DNA of 64,000 nt from Verrucomicrobiota bacterium. Its GTDB lineage: Bacteria; Chlamydiota; Chlamydiia; Chlamydiales; Rhabdochlamydiaceae. Where the stretch lies: NCBI GenBank assembly GCA_018240015.1, contig JAFEGJ010000001.1:54250-118249 (forward strand), given 5' to 3'. Made by a program: the position numbers and the translations under genes. This document shows positions 16,222 through 24,552 of this stretch, piece after piece. Under the pieces are notes generated by a model, which saw only the letters and a list, made by a program, of their open reading frames with translations, did no database searches and had not been told where the DNA came from. The first letter of the stretch is position 1, and every line of letters begins with the position of its first letter.

Positions 16222-19200
16222 ATGACCTTTTTTTCTAGTCGAGCAAAAAAAATCTTCGTTCTCGAGACTGCGCTGACCTCTCTTGTCCTTCACACGCCCA
16301 TATATGGAGCCGATGACCCGCTCCTTTCTTCCCTCTCCAAAAAAGAGAAAGAACTCGAGGAGAAAGGCGTCGATCACAACCTTCCCAGCTTCCAAGACAA
16401 GGGACTGAACAAAGAAAACTACACGATCAACTTCAACAACATCTCGATCGTCGAGTACATCCGGTTCGTCAGCAAAATCACGAACTTGAACTTCGTCTTC
16501 AACGATGAAGACATGGGATTCAACGTCACAATCGTCTCGGAAGATCCTGTCACGCCCAAGAATATCTTGTCGATTTTGATTCAGGTGCTGCGCATCCATG
16601 GCCTGGCAGTACTCGAACAAGAAAATAATCTTCTCATCACCAAAGCGACGACCGTCAATCAAATCGCGACTATCGTCTCAGAAGATGTTCCCGATGGTCA
16701 AAAAAATCTGGTGCCTGTTGTTACGAGAGTCTTCCGCATCAAAAACGCGAACTTAAACACCCTCGCGACGATCATCCGTCCGATGCTATCGCAGACATCC
16801 CTGCTCGAAGTCTCTACCGAAACTAGGCAGCTGATCATCACAGATATAACGACTAACGTCGACAAAGTCTCGGCGCTTCTGGCCAGCATCGATGCTCCCC
16901 ATACTTCGCTAGAAATCGACAGCTATGTCGCCAAAAATGCCGTCCCTCAAGACCTCATCAACCTGGCGACCCAGATCATCGCTCCGTTTGCCGAAGGCAA
17001 TCCCGTCATCTTCGTTCCGCAAGGAGGAACGCGCACGATTTTTATCGTATCGACGCCGCACCTCATCGAGCGGGCCCTCATTGTCCTCGAAGATCTCGAT
17101 ACTCCCAAAGCAGCGGAAGCCTCGGGCGATCAGCAGAACATCTTGCTGTATAAAATTCAGCTAGCGACTGGGCACGATCTGTTGAAGTCTTTAGAAAATC
17201 TGGCCAAAGAACTCAAATCCCGCAACGGCAATCAACGCATCATTGAAGCGCTGTCCACAGCCAAATACATCAAAGAATCCAACTCAATTTTATTCGTGAG
17301 CGATGCTGACACACTCACCAAAGTCAAAGACCTCGTCGCCTCTTTAGACTCTACTGTGCAGGCCCATGCCAAGAGCAACTTCCTCGTCTATAAAATCCAA
17401 AACGCTCCGGCCGAACAACTCCAGCAATCTCTCGATGAAATGGTGCAAGACATCTCCAAAGCGCCGTACCCCGATAGCGCCTTTATCGAAGCGATCCATA
17501 GCATGAAATACATCAAAGAGACGAACTCTTTGGTCTTCACCGGAGATGAAGCGTCTCTAAAAAAACTCAGCGACATCCTTCCCACGTTCGATGGCGCCGC
17601 GGCCAACCAATTCTTCATCTACAACCCGCAACACCGCAGCGGACATGAGCTCGAAAAATCGATCCAAGACATGGCCACCAACTTTAAAGCTTCAGGCCTT
17701 TCCGATCCGGGTTTCCTCCACACGCTCACGTCCATCAAATGGGTGCCCGAGACCAACTCATTAATTTTCACGGGCAATGCTGCCTCTTTAGCCCGCGTTG
17801 GAGAAATTCTCAAAACTATCGATACTCCCTACGAAGGCCGCGAAGTTTTCCTCTACAAGCCCAAATACATTACACGTGAAGAACTTACCCATGCTCTATC
17901 GCAACTCTCGCAAAGCCTCGACGCCAAAAACCCTTCCGATGCCAGCGTTCAAAAAGCAATGCGCGGCGCCAAGTGGATGGACGATTCTCAATCGTTCCTC
18001 TTTAGAGCCGATCCCTCTACGATTAATCGCATCAAAGACCTGCTCGGTTCTGTCGACACTCCTGGAGGATTTACCGGTGGCGGCATCAACACGTTCTACC
18101 TCTACAAACTGGCCAATGCTCCCGGTGAATCGGTCATCGCCAACCTACACAAAGTCGCTAGCGATCTCCAAGAGTCCAAAGTCCCCAACGCGATGCTCAT
18201 CCAGACACTGAGAAGCATCAAACTCATCAAAGAAAACAACTCGCTTCTCATCACAGGAACCTCGGCTTCCATCGACCAAGCAAAACAACTCATCGAGCAA
18301 TTTGATGTGGCCGGGCTCCATGCCGCGGGAAGCAAATCGTCTTTCTTCATTTACAAACCAAGCCAGCAAAGCGCCAGCTTCATCCAATCGTCGCTTCGCA
18401 AACTCGGCGAAGACCTCCAGTCCTCTGGCCTTATCGACCCCGACCTTCTCTCTACCATCGCTACGATGCGTTATGTCGAGACGACCAACTCTATTCTGTT
18501 TACCGGCACGCCCGCCGCTCTCGATAAAATCAAAGATCTCCTCACACGCATCGATTCTCTCACTCCCGACCAAGCCAAGATCCAAAAACTCGGCGAGATC
18601 ACTTTCTTCGTCTACAAAATCCAATATGTTCCCTCTCAGCAGCTCCTCACTTCGCTCAAAGAAGTTGCGCTCGACCTCCAAGGCACCGGCGCCCTCGATG
18701 CAGAAGTCGCCAAAACCCTCCACGGCATGAAATGGATCAAAGAATCCAACTCGATCGTGTTCACCGGCTCACCCGATACTCTCCAAAAAGTCGAGCTCCT
18801 CCTGCAGAAATTTGATAATCCTTCCCTTTCTGGCCGCATGGAAGGAGGCCCGCTTTCTAACTTTGTCGTCTACACTCCCAAAAATGTTCCCGGCGATGAA
18901 CTCATCAAAATCCTCGAAGATTTTGAACAAAACCTCCTCTCTGCCGGTGTGACCGACCGCGGCATGTACGACTCCATCAAAGGTCTGCGCTGGATCCCCC
19001 GCACTTGCTCGCTCCTCATCCCCGGAGATCAACCCACCATCCTCAAAATCCAAGACCTCCTGAAGCAATTCGATGTGCCGGTCAAAGGCGGGCCCATCCC
19101 ATCCTCGATCGAGTCGATCGAAAACACCAGCTTCCTCATCTACAAGCTCCAATACCACCAAGGCAACGAGATCCTCAGTGCGCTCAAACAAATCTCCTCT

Positions 19201-20316
19201 GAAATCATCCGCACCGAGACCAACAACAACCAAAATCTCGTCAACGCCATCAACTCGCTCCAATGGGTCAAAGTCACGAACTCCCTCATCGCCACAGGCC
19301 AGCCCGAGATCTTGGCCAAAATCAAAGAGCTTATCGCCAACCTCGACGTTCCGCTCAAACAGATCTTCATTGAGGTCCTCGTCGTCGAGACCAGCCTCTC
19401 CAACACCCATAACTTCGGACTCCAATGGGGTGGCAAGATGCAGTATCTCAACAAGTTTTCACTGGCGAGCGGCAATTTCCCACTCACCCCTACATCCTCT
19501 ACGGGCAGCGTAGGTCCCGGCCCCATCCTTGAACCAGGCATCAATGCCGTCAATGCTTCCACCCCGCCGACAACCTCCAACGTTCCGTTCACCAACGGTT
19601 TTGACCTCGGCATCATCGGCGACATCATCATGCACAAAGGAAAATCCTTCCTTTCTCTAGGAAGCCTCGTGAATGCCCTAGAGCTCGATACCGACAGCAC
19701 CGTTGTCTTCAATCCGAAGATCATCACGCAAGACAGCCGCACGACGACTGCATTCGTGGGAAATAACCTGCCCTTTATCGGTTCTCAAGTATCGACAACC
19801 TCAAGCATTACCCAAACGCAGGCCAACATCGAATACCGCGACATCGGATTTAACCTCACCCTTACCCCCACAGTAGGTAATAGCGACATCATCACCATCG
19901 ACATCATCACCGACATCAGCGAAGTCATCAACAACCCCACCACCCAAGGTGTCACGGGCGCCACAACGGGCATTGCGACGTCGCACACCAACTTCACCAC
20001 ACGCGTCCTCGTCCCCGACCAACACTTTGTAGTTCTCAGCGGTATGCTCCAGGACAGCAAAGCCCGCTTTAAATCTTCCGTGCCATGCCTGGGCGGCATC
20101 CCTCTCATCGGTTTAGCATTTACAGAAAGCGACCGCCTCAATGCGAAAAACAACATCATCATGTTCATCCGTCCGCACATCATTAAGACCTTTGATCAGT
20201 ACAAAGAAGAGACGGCTCACCAAGAAAATCTCTATAAAGATTCAGCAATCCTACCCGTCCTGAAAGAAGAATTCGACCAAGGTGTTGACCTTGTCAAGAC
20301 CCCGCACAATGAGTAA
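16222..20316 (+). CDS. sctC: T3SS outer-membrane secretin CdsC (SctC), greatly enlarged
   Basis: The 1364-residue product has a signal peptide-like start (cleavage near IYGA-D), secretin N0/N1-type domains (about 65-295), nine tandem repeats of about 82 residues (306-1047, annotated separately), and the C-terminal secretin barrel from about residue 1048 (IFIEVLVVE, then VVFNPKIITQDSRTTTAFVG, and VLSGMLQD...PCLGGIPLIG). It forms the outer-membrane ring of the injectisome. C. trachomatis CdsC is about 920 residues from memory, so this protein is much longer, mainly in the periplasmic repeats. It lies downstream of three unrelated genes and overlaps the next gene by 8 bases. Confidence 0.95.
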   Translation: MTFFSSRAKKIFVLETALTSLVLHTPIYGADDPLLSSLSKKEKELEEKGVDHNLPSFQDKGLNKENYTINFNNISIVEYIRFVSKITNLNFVFNDEDMGFNVTIVSEDPVTPKNILSILIQVLRIHGLAVLEQENNLLITKATTVNQIATIVSEDVPDGQKNLVPVVTRVFRIKNANLNTLATIIRPMLSQTSLLEVSTETRQLIITDITTNVDKVSALLASIDAPHTSLEIDSYVAKNAVPQDLINLATQIIAPFAEGNPVIFVPQGGTRTIFIVSTPHLIERALIVLEDLDTPKAAEASGDQQNILLYKIQLATGHDLLKSLENLAKELKSRNGNQRIIEALSTAKYIKESNSILFVSDADTLTKVKDLVASLDSTVQAHAKSNFLVYKIQNAPAEQLQQSLDEMVQDISKAPYPDSAFIEAIHSMKYIKETNSLVFTGDEASLKKLSDILPTFDGAAANQFFIYNPQHRSGHELEKSIQDMATNFKASGLSDPGFLHTLTSIKWVPETNSLIFTGNAASLARVGEILKTIDTPYEGREVFLYKPKYITREELTHALSQLSQSLDAKNPSDASVQKAMRGAKWMDDSQSFLFRADPSTINRIKDLLGSVDTPGGFTGGGINTFYLYKLANAPGESVIANLHKVASDLQESKVPNAMLIQTLRSIKLIKENNSLLITGTSASIDQAKQLIEQFDVAGLHAAGSKSSFFIYKPSQQSASFIQSSLRKLGEDLQSSGLIDPDLLSTIATMRYVETTNSILFTGTPAALDKIKDLLTRIDSLTPDQAKIQKLGEITFFVYKIQYVPSQQLLTSLKEVALDLQGTGALDAEVAKTLHGMKWIKESNSIVFTGSPDTLQKVELLLQKFDNPSLSGRMEGGPLSNFVVYTPKNVPGDELIKILEDFEQNLLSAGVTDRGMYDSIKGLRWIPRTCSLLIPGDQPTILKIQDLLKQFDVPVKGGPIPSSIESIENTSFLIYKLQYHQGNEILSALKQISSEIIRTETNNNQNLVNAINSLQWVKVTNSLIATGQPEILAKIKELIANLDVPLKQIFIEVLVVETSLSNTHNFGLQWGGKMQYLNKFSLASGNFPLTPTSSTGSVGPGPILEPGINAVNASTPPTTSNVPFTNGFDLGIIGDIIMHKGKSFLSLGSLVNALELDTDSTVVFNPKIITQDSRTTTAFVGNNLPFIGSQVSTTSSITQTQANIEYRDIGFNLTLTPTVGNSDIITIDIITDISEVINNPTTQGVTGATTGIATSHTNFTTRVLVPDQHFVVLSGMLQDSKARFKSSVPCLGGIPLIGLAFTESDRLNAKNNIIMFIRPHIIKTFDQYKEETAHQENLYKDSAILPVLKEEFDQGVDLVKTPHNE
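17137..19362 (+). repeat. Nine tandem ~82-residue repeats in CdsC
   Basis: Each unit starts with F(F/L)(I/V)YK, has a helix with L..SL..(M/L)A.(D/E)L, then the core (M/I)KW(I/V)KE(T/S)NSL(I/L)FTG, and ends in a helix ending (I/V)..LL..FD. Nine units cover residues 306-1047. They resemble the secretin N-domain (KH-like) fold seen once to three times in other secretins. Repeat 4 is the most diverged (WMDDSQSFLF for the core). DNA identity between units is low, so they are old duplications, not recent slippage. Confidence 0.88.
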
Positions 20317-21247
20317 ATTTCTCTCAGCTCTTATCGCGACACTTTTTCTCTGCGGCTGCCACAGAGGGTCGGACGACACCCATCCCAAACTCAGCTACGC
20401 CGTCCAAGACCGGTACCTACGCAGCCTTCCCTCTCCCTTCACACCCCTCACTCCCACGGAGCGCCTGCAAGACTGGGGCAAAGAATACATCATCGCCATG
20501 GGATTTGCGCACCAGCTCGATCTCTATCCCGCCATGAACGGCTTTAAACGCGCCCTCTTTCTCCTTCCCTCTGATCAAACCGAGCGCAAACTCGAACTCG
20601 AGTACAACATCTTTCTCTGCTACTACTTTGGACAAAAATATATCGATGCCATCTATACCTTTGAACAAGGGCCTCTGCGCACCGTTACGCCCCAGTTTCC
20701 GGCTTACCGCGACCTGCTCGTCATTCTCTACGACTGCTACATCGAAACCGACGCCGAAGAAAAAGCTCAGAACATGCTCTCCTATATCCAGCAAAACTAT
20801 CCCGAACTCGGCACCAACCTTTCCTATTCGGGCCTTCTCATCCAAGGCGATATTCCCGCGCTCGATGCTCTTGATCCCAAAACACCACCCCTTGAAAATC
20901 TCCTCACTCAGTACCACTCCCAAGCTAAATCGCCCACCACCGCCAAAACCCTCAACGCGTTTATCCCGGGCGCTGGCTACTTCTACCTCGGCCAGCCTCA
21001 ATCGGCGTTCACAGCTATGCTTCTCAATGGACTTTTCATCTGGGGATCTGTCTACGCCTACCAGCACCACCAACTTCCCCTCGGCATCATCCTGACCAGC
21101 TTTGAAGCCGGCTGGTATTTCGGAGGAATTTATGGTGCAGGCGTCGAGACAAAGCACTATAATGAACGCGTGTACGAAAGACTAGCCACCCCGATGATGA
21201 ACCGTGAACGACTCTTTCCGATCCTCATGCTCAAATATGCGTTTTAG
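20309..21247 (+). CDS. TPR-like lipoprotein with C-terminal membrane hairpin
   Basis: From ATG 20309 the product is 312 residues. The N-terminus MSKFLSALIATLFLCGC has a lipobox-like FLCGC, so a lipoprotein is likely. Residues 60-190 are helical and TPR-like (MNGFKRALFLLPSDQTERKLELEY, FLCYYFGQKYIDAIYTFEQ). The C-terminal part (from about 218) has PGAGYFYLGQPQSAFTAMLLNGLFIWGS and another hydrophobic stretch, the layout of TM2/DUF5683-like membrane proteins. It overlaps cdsC by 8 bases and the YidD-like gene by 11, suggesting coupled expression with the secretin. Confidence 0.65.
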   Translation: MSKFLSALIATLFLCGCHRGSDDTHPKLSYAVQDRYLRSLPSPFTPLTPTERLQDWGKEYIIAMGFAHQLDLYPAMNGFKRALFLLPSDQTERKLELEYNIFLCYYFGQKYIDAIYTFEQGPLRTVTPQFPAYRDLLVILYDCYIETDAEEKAQNMLSYIQQNYPELGTNLSYSGLLIQGDIPALDALDPKTPPLENLLTQYHSQAKSPTTAKTLNAFIPGAGYFYLGQPQSAFTAMLLNGLFIWGSVYAYQHHQLPLGIILTSFEAGWYFGGIYGAGVETKHYNERVYERLATPMMNRERLFPILMLKYAF

Positions 21248-21608
21248 TATTATTTTTTTACTCCCCGTCTTGCTCTTTTCTCTTCCTGGTTACCACGAAC
21301 CGTGGGGCAAAGATGCCGATCTGAAATATACAGAATCCCAACCAGAGCCATCTCCTCCTTCCATTCTCGGTCAGATGATGCTTAAGGTGATCTATTTCCA
21401 TCAGACCTACATCACCCACGTCGATGGCCCGCGGAGCCATTTCAAACCATCGAGCTCCAACTACATGAAGATGGCCATTGAGAAGCACGGATTTTTGAAA
21501 GGCTATATCATGGGCTGCGACCGCCTCATGCGAGAAAATGGGGACAATTGGGTCTATCCAACCGCCATTATCGACGGCAAGCGGTGGAAGATAGACCCGC
21601 CGGAATAA
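21237..21608 (+). CDS. YidD-like membrane protein insertion factor
   Basis: The 123-residue product from ATG 21237 has an N-terminal hydrophobic signal (FSIIFLLPVLLFSLPG) and then the YidD core: MMLKVIYFHQTYITHVDGPRSHFKPSSSNYMKMAIEKHG split by a FLKGYIMGCDRLMREN stretch. YidD normally lies beside yidC/rnpA and helps insert membrane proteins. Here it is downstream of a secretin and a TPR lipoprotein, and the Cys of the canonical PTCS motif is replaced by Ser (PSSS). The signal-like N-terminus is also longer than normal. It may have been co-opted for envelope assembly. Confidence 0.8.
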   Translation: MRFSIIFLLPVLLFSLPGYHEPWGKDADLKYTESQPEPSPPSILGQMMLKVIYFHQTYITHVDGPRSHFKPSSSNYMKMAIEKHGFLKGYIMGCDRLMRENGDNWVYPTAIIDGKRWKIDPPE

Positions 21609-21610
21609 GG

Positions 21611-22762
21611 CTATTTGTTCAAAGCTTGTACAAAATTCTGAGCCCAGGCTGTATCATAGCCGATTTTAGCCCTGATTTTGTCTTTCGTTTCTTGGGGGTA
21701 ATCTTTGCTTTCGCTTAAGCGTATAAGTTCAGCTAAAAATACTTCAGCATCCTCTACGCGAGGGCACGCACCTGTGTCTACCGCAGCGTCTTCCATTTTT
21801 TCAGAACTAATCTGCATCACCGGAATTCCAGCTAGAACAAATTTGGGTGAAGCACTGGTTTGGAAGTAAGCTAAAACGTCGGCTTTTGCAATCGCTTCAT
21901 TGAATGACTCTTTTGTATCTGAAAAGGTCAGACGGGGAGCCATATTTGGAGCATTTTTTTTCCATTCTTGTATGAGCTTCCCATCGATATTGCCTTCTTG
22001 AAGAGCGCGGCCATGCTGCCTAAAGATCACATGGAAGCGAGATAGGTCATGTTTTTGAGAGGCCTCAGTGAGCAGTTTCAGAAACGTTGTGATTCCCGCG
22101 GTGTAGTATTTATCATTGGCGCCTCCGACATAAACTAAAACTTTCTCCTGAGGACTCGTTTTATGTTGTCCATGGAGCCTCGCGATATTTTCCACGTCGG
22201 CCATATCACAGTAGCCAATGCCGTAGGGATGGGCCGTATAGGAAATAGGCTGGTTTTTATGGATAAAAATTGGGGTACTTGCCAAATTTTTATTCGCAAA
22301 AAACACTTTTTGAACTTTGGGGAGCACCAAAGAAACCGATTCTGAATATCCCCCTTCGACTAAAGACTCAGGGTTGTCATAGTAAGCAATCGTCTCGACT
22401 GTGGTATTTTTAAGATTTTGCAGAATCGTCGCTGCAAAGGGATTGCCTACATCGAGAAGAATTTTCTGGCTCCCTGCTGTAAGTTTAAGAATTTTTTCAG
22501 CAGCGGCGGCTGCTTCAGTAGGAGGAAGATCTTTTAATAAGACATCTCTTTTGAATTCGATAAATGAAATTTGACGTTTTTTAAGCTCCTCAGCTCCTTT
22601 TTCAGCCGCAACGACTTGATAAGAAATTTTTTCCTTATCGAGAACTTTGGTAAAATCCGCAAAATGACCTGCAGGACCGGGATGAAGGCAGATGATCGTT
22701 AGATCTGCCGCATTCATTACAGATATAGCCACAAAAGCTAAAAGCATTTGAATAAACTTCAT
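21611..22762 (-). CDS. Secreted glycosyltransferase-like protein
   Basis: The 383-residue product has a clean signal peptide (MKFIQMLLAFVAISVMNAAD). The remainder has a two-Rossmann-domain look: TIICLHPGPAGHFADFTK near the start, then KILLDVGNPFA, VLVYVGGANDKYYTAGI, FHVIFRQHG and ADVLAYFQTSASPKFVLAGIP. These resemble GT-B glycosyltransferases or UDP-GlcNAc 2-epimerases, but a signal peptide is unusual for that fold. It is 50 bases downstream of the PfkB kinase gene and probably in one operon with it. Substrate unknown; family assignment is tentative. Confidence 0.55.
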   Translation of the reverse strand: MKFIQMLLAFVAISVMNAADLTIICLHPGPAGHFADFTKVLDKEKISYQVVAAEKGAEELKKRQISFIEFKRDVLLKDLPPTEAAAAAEKILKLTAGSQKILLDVGNPFAATILQNLKNTTVETIAYYDNPESLVEGGYSESVSLVLPKVQKVFFANKNLASTPIFIHKNQPISYTAHPYGIGYCDMADVENIARLHGQHKTSPQEKVLVYVGGANDKYYTAGITTFLKLLTEASQKHDLSRFHVIFRQHGRALQEGNIDGKLIQEWKKNAPNMAPRLTFSDTKESFNEAIAKADVLAYFQTSASPKFVLAGIPVMQISSEKMEDAAVDTGACPRVEDAEVFLAELIRLSESKDYPQETKDKIRAKIGYDTAWAQNFVQALNK

Positions 22763-22812
22763 ACTTATCTCCTAAAGCTTTTTATTATGATTGAAGACCC
22801 AATATCTTCCAA

Positions 22813-23784
22813 TTATATTTTTTCTGTTAATTCCTTCAATTGCTTCCATTGTTCATTAGGCATATCGGCCCCAATGTGTTGAATGATCTTACCCGCGGCC
22901 AAATGAGCTTTTCTAACACATTTTGTCACATCATCTCCGAGTAGTGCAGCTGAGAGATAAGCTCCGGCAAAGATATCTCCGGCACCTGTCGTATCAATGA
23001 CATTGGGAACAGGACTTACGTCGTAATGGAGGGCCTCATGTTCTCCCTTATTCTTGACCCAGCATCCATTTTTTCCATCAGTGGCAATGATTGTCTGCTT
23101 TTCTTGAAACAACTCGACGGATTTTTGCATCTCTGTACCTGTGTAGGCCTTTATTTCCTCAAGATTTCCAAAGACGTAGTCCATTTGGGGCACATTTTTT
23201 TCTAACTTCGGCTTGAATTGCTCTACAACACTTAGGCTAGCGAGATCAAAGGACGTTGTTGTTTCAGCTTTTTTTGCATAAGAAACACATGTCTCAAGTG
23301 TTTCGCCATAATAAACCAAATATCCTTCAAAATGGGCGTGTGATGCGGCTTGAAAGGCTTCAGAAGTAATATCCTCTTGGCGAAGCTCTAAGGCAGATCC
23401 TAAGTACGTATGCATCGTTCGTTTTTTATCAGGGGTGACAAAGCAGTTCACAACACCCGTCTCGATGCTCGCTTTGGAAAACATCGGTGCTATGCCGATA
23501 TCAACAAGGCGCTTTTCCACATCGAAAGCATCTTTTCCGACCTTCCCATGCACGCGGCATTCGTGTCCCAGCCTTGCCAAAGTTTTCATGACATTGGTTC
23601 CGCTGCCGCCGAGTGTCCACGCGTCAGCTTTAGGGTTCAGTGCTTTCCACGTGCGCTCTACAGGCTCTTTTTCTGTTTCGTTCTTCGTGTCATCTTTTTT
23701 TAGATCATGCTTTTGCAAAAAAGCCTCATCCACAACGGCGCATCGATCGAGAAAGGGGTTACAGATTCCAAGAATTCGCGGCAT
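22813..23784 (-). CDS. PfkB-family sugar or nucleoside kinase
   Basis: Ribokinase/adenosine kinase-like fold of 323 residues. The N-terminal PfkB signature region GGSGTNVMKTLARLG and the C-terminal ATP and catalytic motif DTTGAGDIFAGAYLSA (catalytic Asp in GAGD) are both intact. An insert of charged residues (KKDDTKNETEKEPVE) follows the first strand. Adenosine kinase-like members have this length, but the substrate cannot be read from sequence. It is the first gene of a two-gene minus-strand unit with the secreted glycosyltransferase-like protein. Confidence 0.85.
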   Translation of the reverse strand: MPRILGICNPFLDRCAVVDEAFLQKHDLKKDDTKNETEKEPVERTWKALNPKADAWTLGGSGTNVMKTLARLGHECRVHGKVGKDAFDVEKRLVDIGIAPMFSKASIETGVVNCFVTPDKKRTMHTYLGSALELRQEDITSEAFQAASHAHFEGYLVYYGETLETCVSYAKKAETTTSFDLASLSVVEQFKPKLEKNVPQMDYVFGNLEEIKAYTGTEMQKSVELFQEKQTIIATDGKNGCWVKNKGEHEALHYDVSPVPNVIDTTGAGDIFAGAYLSAALLGDDVTKCVRKAHLAAGKIIQHIGADMPNEQWKQLKELTEKI

Positions 23785-23883
23785 AGAATGTCTCCGGCTT
23801 TGTTTTTAAGCGGAGGATCTTACTTTGGCAGTGTTTATTTATCAATCGATGCTTCTGTATGGCGATCTAAAAAAGATTGTTTA

Positions 23884-23906
23884 AATGTAACCTCCTGGGT
23901 TACATT
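23884..23906. promoter_or_regulatory. Putative HigA operator palindrome
   Basis: AATGTAACC (23884-23892) and GGTTACATT (23898-23906) form a perfect 9-bp inverted repeat with a 5-bp spacer, ending 10 bases before the toxin start codon. Autoregulated toxin-antitoxin operons typically carry such a site bound by the HTH antitoxin. Binding is inferred. Confidence 0.6.
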
Positions 23907-23916
23907 GATTAAAAAA

Positions 23917-24195
23917 ATGATAAAAAAGTTTGCCAACAAAGGCTTAGAGAAATTTTATCAAAAAGGCTCAAAAGCAGGAATCCAACCGGCACACGCAAAA
24001 AAATTGGCACTTTTGCTGGACCGATTAGAATCCGCTGTCAAGCCTCAAGACATGAGTTTCCCTGGATCGGATTTTCATCCTTTAAAAGGAAAGTTTGAAG
24101 GATGTTATTCTGTTCACGTAAACGGAAATTGGGTTGTGATCTTCCGTTTTAAAGAAGGAGACGTGTATGATGTGGACTATTTAGATTATCATTGA
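23917..24195 (+). CDS. higB: HigB-family mRNA interferase toxin
   Basis: From ATG 23917 the product is 92 residues and matches the RelE/HigB pattern: MIKKFANKGLEKFYQKGSKA, GIQPAHAKKLALLLDRLESA, the LHPLKG-like FHPLKGKFEGCYSV and HVNGNWVVIFRF, ending in DYHDYLDYH-like VDYLDYH. HigB cleaves ribosome-bound mRNA. The longer upstream reading frame would run through the palindromic site and is not believed. The antitoxin gene follows 6 bases after the stop, with GAGGAG before its ATG. Confidence 0.9.
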   Translation: MIKKFANKGLEKFYQKGSKAGIQPAHAKKLALLLDRLESAVKPQDMSFPGSDFHPLKGKFEGCYSVHVNGNWVVIFRFKEGDVYDVDYLDYH

Positions 24196-24201
24196 GGAGA
24201 T

Positions 24202-24552
24202 ATGCGTACGCAAAAACGAAAACCTTCTCATCCTGGCCTTATTCTGGATGAGCATTATATTAAGCCGCTCGATTTAAACTTACAAAAGTTAGCCGATGAT
24301 CTTGGTATTTCACGTAATACTCTTTATGAAATCCGCATGGGCAACGCAAGTGTTTCCGCTCTATTAGCTATTCGCTTAGGTGAACTATTTGATACCACTC
24401 CTGAACTGTGGCTTAATCTTCAACAGAAACACGATCTTTGGCTTGCTTTTCACAAAAAGCGTCCTGCTATCAAGGCTCTATTTTCTCGACGACGTAAGCG
24501 AGCCATAAAACCTTTTGCCCGAACAAGTCGATCTCGCTTCTCTAGAGTTTAA
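24202..24552 (+). CDS. higA: HigA-family antitoxin, HTH protein
   Basis: The 116-residue product has an Xre-type helix-turn-helix (LQKLADDLGISRNTLYEIRMGNASVS) and the HigA tail (ALLAIRLGELFDTTPELWLNLQQKHDLW). The pair, toxin before antitoxin, is the standard higBA order. An additional C-terminal Arg/Lys-rich extension (KALFSRRRKRAIKPFARTSRSRF) of about 25 residues is longer than in most HigA proteins and could add DNA contact. It ends 4 bases into the convergent der gene. The likely operator is at 23884-23906. Confidence 0.9.
   Translation: MRTQKRKPSHPGLILDEHYIKPLDLNLQKLADDLGISRNTLYEIRMGNASVSALLAIRLGELFDTTPELWLNLQQKHDLWLAFHKKRPAIKALFSRRRKRAIKPFARTSRSRFSRV

Noticed and set aside
23707-23916. 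70-residue upstream extension of HigB
   Set aside because: It would run antisense to the kinase gene start and through the palindromic operator; the family start is at 23917.
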